A DNA stretch of 26,248 nt from Chara braunii (taxonomy: Eukaryota > Streptophyta > Charophyceae > Charales > Characeae): contig BFEA01000317.1 in the NCBI GenBank assembly GCA_003427395.1, forward strand, positions 983,853-1,010,100, written 5' to 3'. The translations under genes and the position numbers were made by a program. Shown piece by piece: positions 18,044 through 26,248 of the stretch. The notes under the pieces are model-generated. The model saw only the letters and a program-made list of their open reading frames with translations, made no database searches and was not told where the DNA came from. Every line of letters starts with the position of its first letter. Positions within the stretch are counted from its first letter, which is position 1.

Positions 18044-21000
18044 ATGGCATCACAACCGTGTAGGTTCAACCGGACAGAGAACAGGTCCAAGCACTATAGC
18101 CAGAAACCCAAGGAGCCTGAACTCTCAATGATGTCATGGAATGTCAACGGTCTAACTACAATCTTGTCAAACACAAACAAATGGGACAACTTGACCAACT
18201 ATCTTAGATGGTTCTCAAGAACCCCCCCAGACATTGTTTGCCTGCAAGAAACCCACCTCACTGATTCCCCAGAACACAAAGCTATAATCATCAAAATCCT
18301 ACTAAGACTAAAATACGTACGAGCTGCATGCTGGGCCCCGACACCAAGGGCAGGTTCAGCAGGAGTAGCAATTCTTTGGCACAATAACTCAAGAGCTGCC
18401 AATTTAATACAAATAAAGCACAACATAACAGACCTTGTTCACAGTAGGTGGATAGATTCGGCCTTCACATTCAAAGAAGAGTCCTTCCAACTCATAAACG
18501 CCTACGTCCCGAACGACTTCTCACAAAGACAAATCTTTATACAAAGCATAACAGAAATGTGTAAGGATCAGAATCACTTACTCCTAGCAGGAGACTGGAA
18601 CACAGTCCTCGACCCTGCTAGAGATAGACTTTCATGCTCTCTAGGGGAAAGGGAAAGTCAGCTGCAAGCAGAGTCCCAAGCAATGCACATACTATTAACA
18701 GAAAGGCGCCTAATGGAACGATGCACCCAGAAATAAATAGATTCCCGTATAGGAAAAGAAATAGAACCCAACACATTACTAACTCAGCCATAGATTTTTT
18801 TTTAGTCTCAGAATCCCTTAGAGGCCCTATACTAAACGTGGGTATAGGAAAACTACCCTACCACAATGGCCTAGACCACAACTCAATCTTCATAGACTTC
18901 ATATTTGACCCAGGGTTACAAAAAGGACCGAGCTTCTTCAAGATCAATAATTCTATCCTTCACACCAGAGAAATGAAAGAGGCAATAGTACAAGCCTACC
19001 TTGTCTCAGATAGAACAGAGGCAGACTTCCCGTCCCTAGTAGCAAACCTCTCTAGAGCAGCGTCCACAGCCTCAGGGAAAATAGTTGCAAACAGAAACCG
19101 GAGAATAAAGGAGCTAGAGGCTGCAGTCAACATCGTTGAAACCAATTTATGTAATAACCCTAGATCCACAAACTTCGAGGAACTACTAATTGGAGCTTAA
19201 TTGGAATTAGCGACCTGGAATGATTGGAAACCAAATGGTTTGAGATTAAGAGCCACGATAAGAGAATGGGAGAAGGGAGAAAAATGACAAAGTATTTCTT
19301 CCAGAAAATCAAGGCACGAGGAAGAAATTCATCCATTAGTCAACTAAGAGGAGAAGAAGGGCTAACATCAAACCCAACAAAGATGCTCTCCATAGCCGAA
19401 TCATTCTACAAAGAACTTTACACCACCAAGAAAGAAGCTCCTACCTCTAGAATAGTCCTTCAGGCCCGAGAGAAATTTACCAAATACCTAGATAAAACCA
19501 TACCACACACCAAGGAAGAAGAATTAGATCTACCAATCACAAACGAAGAAATTAAAAAAGCGCTAGATTCCATGAAGCCAGACAAAACACCAGGCATAGA
19601 TGGCCTCACAAGAGAGTTCTGGCAAAACTACTGACCCTTTTTAGGAGAAGAATACTGCAACTTCTTAAGATCAGCCTGGTCTAATGAAAGCCTAGGACCA
19701 GCACTTAGCACTGGTATACTCACACTCCTCTATAAAAAAGGAGATCCGACAGACATTAGGAATTACAGACCAATCACACTTCTAACAGTAGCATATAAGA
19801 TTATGGCAAAACTACTAGCCAACAAAATTCTAAAGACCACCAAAAACTGCTTCCATATAGACCAGACATGTTTCATCCCAGGATGGTTCATTCTAGACAA
19901 CGTTATGTCTCTAGCAGAATCAGTAAGATACATCCAAGATAAACAAATGAACGCAGTTATCCTTTTCTTTGACTTTGAAAAAGCGTACGACCAAGTCAAC
20001 TGGGACTTCTTACAACAGTGCATGGAAACAATGGGAGTAGGTCCTAACTTCAGGAAATGGGTAAGAATCCTCTACAACGATGCAATGGGGGCAGTACAGA
20101 TCAACGGTCACATATCCAATAAATATAAAATGTCCCGGTCTGTCAGGCAAGGTGATCCCCTGGCGGCACCAATCTTCCTTTTCATCATGGAAGCCATCGC
20201 CTCCTTCTTAAGGAAGGATCCATCCATCCACAGACTCACAGAACAGATAGAACACAACCTTCATAAATACCATATCCCCCCCACAATCTTGTTCGCAGAT
20301 GACCTAACCGTCCTTATAAGAGCTTCATCCTCTTCATTTGAAGCACTCACCAGAGCAATGTGCGCTTTCCAACTAGCCTCGGAAATGCGAATCAATTAGA
20401 GCAAGACAGTGGGTTGGTGGATAACAGAAGAGGGAGTTGTTCCTCCCCAAAACACTCCAGAAGGCATGTCGTGGGCGAACCCAAGGGACCCACTCAGAGT
20501 GCTAGGAATACAAATGTCAATAAATGGAGCTGCAACAGAAATGGCACCCAGCCTACTAGCTAAAATGACCAGCAAACTTAACGACTGGGGTAAGATCCAC
20601 ACTTCCGTGCATGGCAGAGCGCTAATCCTAAACGCCTCCATATACTCGATGATGTGGTACGTTGTAGCCTTTTGGGCCCCAGATCAAAGAGCCCTAAAGG
20701 ACCTTCAAAAGAAAGCTACAGCTTACCTCTGGACTGGAGATGCATCAAGACTGAAATTCATTACAAAGGTAGCTTGGCAATACGTAACAAGAAAGAAGAG
20801 CCAAGGAGGCCTGGGCGTCCTAGACCCATCCAGTCAAATAAAAGCCCTACAAACCAAGTGGATCATAAAGCTTTTAATGAATCCGAAACTACCCTGGAGA
20901 GGGCTTGCCCTAGAAGGATTGCAACAACTATCGAGCTACAATACCCCGGAGAACATGGAAGGCACCTTCTGGATCCTGAGCAAATCCAGGTCCATTAAGA

Positions 21001-22487
21001 ACAAAACCCAAAACGAACAAAGACTGAACTTCTGGAAAAGATTACTGAAGGCGTGGAGAGAGATCTTTCCATCGAAAGTAAGGAAACCAGTCAGCAAAGA
21101 AGAAATCCTCAGACAACCTCTCTTCTGTAACTCTTGGATAGTCAACAACGAAGACACACCTTTCACTCTCACGGTAAAGGACACGAGGTGGGGAGCATGG
21201 TTAGAAAGAGGCATTTGGCAAATCAAACACATATGGGACGACTCTAAAAGGGATTGGAAGTCAGCCGGACAACTCAGAAGAGAACTCAAGGGCTGCCACA
21301 ACCTAATGCAAAACCTCCAACAAATGACAAAAGCAATACCGTTGGAATGGACGTCAACTCTCAAAAAAGACAAACAGTGGTCAACAGGAGACTGGGCGGT
21401 AATGACAAACACGAAGCACCATGAACATGCACGAGCCTTTATCAGAAAGGAGGACGGTAGAAGAAATTGGCTCACCTTTTCTATGCACACTCTAGAAGAA
21501 CCAGGGCTATATTACTGCAAGCTCAGCAAAGAACCAGCAGCGCAAGTCACAGTCAGGGAGAACAACCTCAGAAAAGTCAGAGTAATACAAAATGAAGACT
21601 TAACTATATTCCAACCCCAAACTAACCTAGAAGAAGTAGACCCAGCAGAATGGGCATCGAACCTAAAACAAAACTTCACAAGAATTAACCGCAGAATAAA
21701 CCTACTCAACTACACCACTAGTATAGGATATAAGCTCAGACGTAGATCAACAGCACCAGAAACAGTCATTGCAAAACGATGGAAGAGGCACCTCGAAGTA
21801 GAACCCGAAAGCTTGAAAGAAATTTTGTGGACCCAAATAGCAACACTACACCCCCCCAAGTTCAGGAGCCTGCAATGGCTAATTCTTTACCTAGCAATCC
21901 CACTGAATCAATGGCTAAACAATAGAAGAAGAAAAGAAGAGAGATGCCCCCTAAATGAACTTTGTGCCAATTGTACAGAAGGACATTGCCCCAAGATCAA
22001 ACCCATATGGAACTTAATTTCACAGATATGGTTCTCAATAACAAACTCATCGTTTACGACAAATATTCCCCTTATCTTATTAGGGTTCACAACACCCGAC
22101 GACTGGTCACCCCTGCAAATCAACCTATTCCAAATCCTATGTAAGGCAACAATATGGTCCATTTGGAGAAAAAGATGTACAGAAACGGTAGAAAAACAAC
22201 CAATGCACGTATAGGAAGCATGGACTATCCTCAAGGTTCAAGTAGAAACAGAATATTGGGTCCTATGGCGGAAAGCCAAGAGGAAAATGAAGGCGAATGA
22301 ACCCAAAGCCAAAGACATCCCAACCAAATTCGAAGACAATTTTCTTGCCAAGGGCAAAATAGCAACCATCAAAGGTCAGAGTCTAAGTTTCAGAATGTGG
22401 AATGTCATAACACAAAACACTACAGCAGACTTAAGGCGTTCCATTAGCACACCAGACTCAATAAGCAACCTGAGCATTTCCCTCTAA
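18044..22487 (+). pseudogene. LINE E ORF2 pseudogene: APE endonuclease, reverse transcriptase, zf-RVT region
   Basis: The enzyme would cut target DNA and prime cDNA synthesis on it. ATG at 18044 or, better placed against the domain, 18128/18131. Endonuclease: S-W-N-V-N-G-L (18134), C-L-Q-E-T-H-L (about 18240), G-D-W-N-T-V-L-D (about 18592), L-D-H-N-S-I (about 18874). RT: K-T-P-G-I-D-G, Y-K-K-G...N-Y-R-P-I-T, F-F-D-F-E-K-A-Y-D (Asp codon 19971), Q-G-D-P-L-A (20148), F-A-D-D (20292). C-terminus: L-Q-W-L-I (about 21870), a shortened knuckle C-A-N-C...H-C, and I-W-R-K-R-C (about 22160). Frameshifts near 18730, 19200 and 19285. In-frame stops: TGA 19632 and TAG 20397, both at expected Trp codons, and TAG 22212. 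The catalytic Asp residues survive but no full product is possible. Confidence 0.92.
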
Positions 22488-22983
22488 ACTATCACAAGGG
22501 TCCTCACCAAAGACATACAACGAACAAATACGTACCCCGGCCGCCATCACCTAGTCTAAATTTCCCATACACTACGTCTCAGACATCATCAACAACACAT
22601 TAGGGTTTCTACTAACAGAATACGAGCCCAACAGCAAAACCTCACAACCCCCATCGACTTCATAAGGAATCGTGCAGCACTCATCTTCCTCATCTCCTCC
22701 ATCCCCCCACCCCCTGACCACAAGCATTCAGACCGATTACCCCCCTCACAAACCACCCCGATTCCAACCCATAATCCCCCGGCCATTTCAATCACATCCA
22801 AACAAATCTTTCACCCAAGTGCACATCCTAGATCTATTAACTCTCCAACAATACCCACCCATATCAGCAGAGCAACAAAAGTCCTTCTCTACAAACAGTT
22901 CCCAAACCCCCTTTAGCCAGTCAAGGCAAGACCGACCTAGGATAAGGGAGACAGACTGTCAAAAGANACCAGGTAAAGACTNG
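22488..22983 (+). other. LINE E 3' UTR, proximal C/A-rich part
   Basis: Non-coding, strongly strand-asymmetric: many C and A, few G, with CATCTCCTCCATCCCCCCACC near 22692. It follows the ORF2 stop at 22485-22487 and belongs to the element by position. Confidence 0.6.
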
Positions 22984-23203
22984 GGGACCAATTAAATTAG
23001 CAAGGGTTTGGACTTCAGACTCCGGTTGACTGAGTAGAAGAAGAGGGTTAACAAGGAGTAGTNAGAGCTCAGTCCAGTCNGTAGAACTTAGTAGGGACCA
23101 GTNAAATTAGCAAGGGTTTGGACTTCAGACTCCGGTTGTCAGANTANAAGAAGAGGGTTAANGAGGAGTAGTTAGAGCTCAGTCCANTCCNTAGAACTTA
23201 GTA
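22984..23203. repeat. 110-bp tandem duplication with ambiguous bases
   Basis: GGGACCA starts the units at 22984 and 23094. Both carry AGCAAGGGTTTGGACTTCAG, an AAGAAGAGGGTTAA block and GAGCTCAGTCCA. Single N bases at 22967, 22982, 23063, 23080, 23103, 23144, 23147, 23162, 23187, 23191, 23234, 23240 and 23345 cluster here, as expected when reads from several near-identical copies are collapsed. Confidence 0.92.
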
Positions 23204-23519
23204 GCTAGTCCGGTGAAGGCTCCAGGGCCGAGCNATTCCNTTTGAGGAAGTTCAAGTCTACGGTTCTAGTGCTCATAGAGAATCAGACAGTCAGAGAACT
23301 GAGAGGAACAGGTTAGACAAAGAAGCCCTGAAGCAAACATATAGNGCCCACATCTCGGAGTAGCTCTCCAGGTTTAGACACAACGTAAAAGAAAACAGGC
23401 TAACTTAGGCAGGGGTGAGGAGTGGTACATCCTTCCAGAGAGAAGTAATCAATGCTGTTCCTGGGGCTTTCCTACCATAAAGGGGAAGAGCATGTGTGTG
23501 CCCGACATGTATTTACTAT

Positions 23520-23701
23520 TGACTTGCCGGTGGAAGAGGAACCGGACTGATGCTCCCCAGAATGGAAAAGGAGCCAGAACTCTAAGGTTCTGTTTAAANA
23601 AAANAAAAAAAAAGGGAACCGGACTGATGCTCCTGATAATGGAAATCGAGCCAGGGTCATAAGGTCCTGTTTTATTTATAAAAAAAAAAAAAAAAAAAAA
23701 A
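23520..23701 (+). repeat. Duplicated LINE 3'-terminal module with A-tail
   Basis: The first module (23520-23597) runs from GACTTGCCGG to GGTTCTGTTTAAA and an A-rich stretch with two N. The second (23614-23679) restarts inside the module at GGGAACCGGACTGATGCTCC and ends TCCTGTTTTATTTAT plus 22 A. Each ends in an 18-base hairpin with a 7-bp stem and 4-base loop (23575-23592 and 23652-23669). Confidence 0.88.
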
Positions 23702-24053
23702 CCCTGAGGGATTGATGTACTCTCTCATCCTCCAACCAAAGGTGACACCTGACCGCACTAACTGCCTAGCTAACCACTAGCTGACTCTTGTTAGCAAGGG
23801 TACTCACAGTCGGCTTAGGCAAGTCTCTCGCCTGTTTAGTCAATTTACACTTCCTTATAGCATCCCTACTTAGGCATGACATTGTCGAGCCCATATATAC
23901 TAATGTTGCTAATAGTCTACTTTTCTAACTTTCATTCTAGAATCACTAGCTCTCCTCTCCTTTTACTCTGCTCATTCCATGACTGGCATAGGGCGGTTAG
24001 CTCCTCACCAAGATAAATCAAGGGCTACAGGCACTGAGACCTTGACCAGGGCC
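23702..24053. other. Unassigned spacer between LINE E and the Gag remnant
   Basis: No repeat match within the window and no open frame of note. If the LTR element were continuous, its protease/RT part would lie here on the - strand, but I see no DTG or RT motif. Confidence 0.4.
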
Positions 24054-24497
24054 TCATGAGAGTCTACTACATGTGGGACTGCTCTCTGCCTCTCTCTGAT
24101 GGGGTGGTGGAATGCTACTGCAGGCCTGCACTACTACTCTTTTCGATCCACCAGCAGATGGGGTAGAAGGGGCTGTACCTTCTCCCGGGCATTGCCTTTT
24201 GGCTCTCAATAGGGACAGAAGTCACAGAAGGCAATGTTGTGACCAGTTTGCCCCCCCATACTTAAAACAGGTATTTTCTCTCACCCTTCTCTCACACTCT
24301 TGCTGAGTAATCTGCAGCCTTCGCCGGGGTTCATACACTTTCTGCTTTTATTGCTGCTGACCACCTCCTCTAGCTGGCTGGCCTCTGCCAAACCAATCTC
24401 TAACTCATTTTTTTGTTACGACCTCCCTTGCTGCTTTGACAGCAGTGAACTCTCGAACTGAAGTTGCAGCTTGTTGGCTGCCACTGATGTCCTCTGA

Positions 24498-24659
24498 AGG
24501 CAGGCATTGCAGTAAGGTGTGTACTGCTTGCCTGCGTTTGGCTTCCAAGTCCAAGGCCTCATCCTTCAGGCTGCGGTAGGTAACAACCTTCATATCCTTA
24601 TGCCTCCCCAGTAATTGATTTTTTATTGCCGCAGGCAGGCATTGCAGTAAGGTGTGTAC
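24498..24659. repeat. 27-bp exact direct repeat inside the Gag remnant
   Basis: AGGCAGGCATTGCAGTAAGG plus TGTGTAC occurs at 24498-24524 and 24633-24659. The 135-bp spacing equals 45 codons, so the frame is kept and A-V-H-T-L-L-Q-C-L-P appears twice in the remnant. Confidence 0.92.
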
Positions 24660-25063
24660 AGCCTGAGCATCTTTATATTCCACACAGGGGACTGCCAGAA
24701 GGTTGTCCATCCTCCTGACCAACGCATCCTAGAACCAACCAGTGAGGTCCAGAAGCATCAACTGAACCATTGTTGTGACAGCACGGGTCTTGTCCTCGTA
24801 ATGCGATCTGACCAGGGCAAGAAACTGCTCAAAGTGCATACCAAATGCCCACGGGTCCACCCCCTCGTCTCCTCTTTCTCCTCTCACCAGACTCAACAAC
24901 CATTCCTTTGTATCACCTGCCATATACGTATTGGTGATCAACACTTGAGCCTGGGGGTTAAGTTAGGTAATGCTAAAGTACGTCCTAAGCTCAGAAATCC
25001 AAACATCCAGGCTGTCAGTCTTCTCGTCTCTAAGGATGCTGGGCCTGACAGCCTTGACCAGAC

Positions 25064-25080
25064 TTTTTTTTTTTTTTTTT
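25064..25080. repeat. Poly-T tract (17 T) in the Gag remnant
   Basis: On the - strand it gives a Lys run between the Gln/Pro-rich part and the capsid-like part. It is either an expanded A-tract or a scar of an inserted retroposon tail. Confidence 0.9.
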
Positions 25081-25229
25081 CTTTTGAAAAAACATTGCTC
25101 CAATCTATTCGTGGGGAGCACCAAACTACTGTGCGATGGTCTGATTTCAGCCTGGGATGGAACCACTGGTACTTGCTGTGGTGTAGCTTGGGGCTGCGCA
25201 ATCTGAGGCTGCATGGGCAGGGGTTGCTG

Positions 25230-26221
25230 CTACAAACTTTCACCAACCCACATCTTCACTCCCAACTTCCGTGCCAGCCGAATGCTGATACACCTTCCAT
25301 TTCCCTTTTACATACCTCCTTACACCTCCTGCCCCAGAGCACCTCGTTTGAAGATGGCAAGACCCCGTTTCTCCACCTCCAGCAGCTTCCCAGAAGAAGA
25401 TGGCCAACAGTTTGCTCACAAGAAGTACCCCGTTGCAGGTCTGATAATAAATGTGATGTGACTGATTGAAACGCAATCCAGCAGAGCATCAACATGTTCC
25501 CGTACACATGCCAACATGATAGAGAAGACGTGGAGAGGGAATTCACAGTAAACCAGGTTAAGATATGCACAGTGGAAGCTCAGAAATAACAAGAATTGAA
25601 GAAAATATCAGTTCACAACTTCACAGTTCCTCGCCTCTCTCCAGCTCTCCAGCTCAATCAGTCCCTCGCCTCTCTCCAGCTCACGGTCCCTCGCCTCTCT
25701 CCAGCTCAATCAGTACCACAAAGAACCCAAGAATCTCAACTGAGAATACGCCACCTTGAACAAACTCAGAACGTAGCTTCGACTTTGGAGTCTTCCTCCT
25801 CAACTCCAACCTCCTATCAACCGGCTATGGAGCACAAAACAGAACTGTAGGGCTCAGCCCCAAATTCTGCAGAAAGCCAACGACTTCCTCCCACAGCCTC
25901 AGCGACCACAGCGCCCTCCAAAAATATATCAGATGCTGCGGCGCTGTGTCATAGACCTCCCAAGATGAACAGCACCAGCTCTAGGATGAAGAAGGAACCT
26001 CCAGCGCCAACAAGTAGAAGAACAGCTGCCATGAAGGTAAAGATATGGCAGCGCCTAACCCACACAACACAGATATTGTGTTGCCAGGCCCTGCAGCTGA
26101 ACTGCTGCCTCAAACCCTAGCAGCGGCTTCCCAGCTATAGAGCTGCTTCAGCAGCCTCCTGGCTTCAATGCAAACTCCAAATAGCAACTCGCCAACTGAA
26201 GACCAACAGGTAAAACAACTC
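25230..26221. other. Unassigned region right of the Gag remnant
   Basis: If the LTR element were complete, its 5' leader and LTR would be here, but I cannot identify TG...CA ends, a primer-binding site or a matching LTR. Short frames on both strands look like noise. A small minisatellite lies at 25629-25707. Confidence 0.4.
25629..25707. repeat. Short minisatellite, three copies of CCTCGCCTCTCTCCAGCTC
   Basis: The 19-base word occurs exactly at 25629, 25664 and 25689, with spacings of 35 and 25 bp. CAATCAGT follows CAGCT in the first and third contexts. Confidence 0.92.
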
Positions 26222-26248
26222 TTTTTTTTTTTTTTTTTTTTTTTTTTT
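26222..26248. repeat. Poly-T tract at the window end
   Basis: 27 T reach the window edge. It may be the A-tail of a - strand retroelement continuing outside the window. Confidence 0.9.

Larger units (their letters stand above)
17941..23701 (+). mobile_element. Near full-length but inactive LINE (copy E)
   Basis: The most complete element here, about 5.8 kb: a short leader, one ORF2 with endonuclease, RT and C-terminal region, a long 3' UTR rich in C and A, a 110-bp tandem duplication, a duplicated 3'-terminal module and a 22-A tail (23680-23701). No separate ORF1 is seen; the leader before the ORF2 start is only about 100-190 bp, so the copy may be 5'-truncated. The left boundary is uncertain because the preceding sequence is a 3' UTR of the same family. 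I did not find a target-site duplication. Confidence 0.9.
24054..25229 (-). pseudogene. Gag remnant of an LTR retrotransposon (probably Ty3/gypsy type)
   Basis: Gag would form the particle that packages element RNA. One - strand frame runs from 25229 to the TGA at 24054-24056 with no frameshift but five internal stops: 24963, 24729, 24405, 24348 and 24222. In order: a Gln/Pro-rich N-terminus (about 25228-25140); a Lys run from a T17 tract; L-D-V-W-I-S-E-L-R-T-Y-F (about 25010-24975) and N-T-Y-M-A-G (about 24930-24915), typical of the capsid-like Gag fold of plant and algal gypsy elements; S-L-K-D-E-A-L-D-L-E-A-K (about 24573-24538); an R/G/Q-rich linker; and a degenerate zinc knuckle (24231-24269) with Tyr for the second Cys and His missing. 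A 27-bp segment is repeated 135 bp apart. No protease, RT, integrase or LTR is visible. Family assignment rests on sequence feel. Confidence 0.75.

Noticed and set aside
19224-22487. Alternative genetic code or stop readthrough in LINE E
   Set aside because: Both TGA and TAG interrupt, together with three frameshifts, and other copies read Trp at a comparable stop; ordinary pseudogene decay explains it.

Overview
The window looks like repeat-dense, non-coding nuclear DNA of a large eukaryotic genome, most probably of the green plant lineage. It is a graveyard of L1-like non-LTR retrotransposons (LINEs) with an endonuclease, a reverse transcriptase and a C-terminal zf-RVT knuckle. It also holds microsatellites, minisatellites, homopolymer tracts, a Gag remnant of an LTR retrotransposon, and TTTAGGG-type motifs of the plant telomere repeat. 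A charophyte such as Chara would fit, but the sequence alone does not prove it. I see no intact host gene, rRNA, CRISPR array or prokaryotic operon.

Layout. 1-1861: two abutting + strand LINE 3' pieces. 2031-5566: mostly minisatellites (189/224 bp, 94 bp, 42 bp, a 297-bp-spaced duplication, 26 bp) in GC-rich or purine-rich DNA. 6300-7447: a LINE tail of another family, possibly with its 3' UTR. 7704-8900: a (CTT)19 tract and LINE copy B. 8901-8936: a Nextera mate-pair junction adapter, an assembly artefact. 8937-9260: a - strand LINE 3' end. 9300-11496: LINE copy C, with a 728-bp element nested in its 3' UTR between 13-bp direct repeats. 11497-11961: an N gap. 12861-16976: a - strand LINE (F) of a second family. 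16985-17940: two more + strand LINE 3' ends. 17941-23701: LINE copy E, the longest, with EN, RT and zf-RVT regions plus a 3' UTR and A-tail. 24054-25229: a - strand Gag pseudogene with a degenerate zinc knuckle. 25230-26248: unassigned DNA ending in poly-T.

Together the elements record repeated insertion and decay. Every LINE ORF2 is broken, and several stops sit where a tryptophan codon (TGG) is expected. The most interesting points are a covarying 3'-terminal RNA hairpin in the LINE family, the nested 728-bp element with a visible empty site, the recurrent Trp-to-stop decay, and the library adapter, which makes one adjacency unreliable. I found no convincing new functional system.
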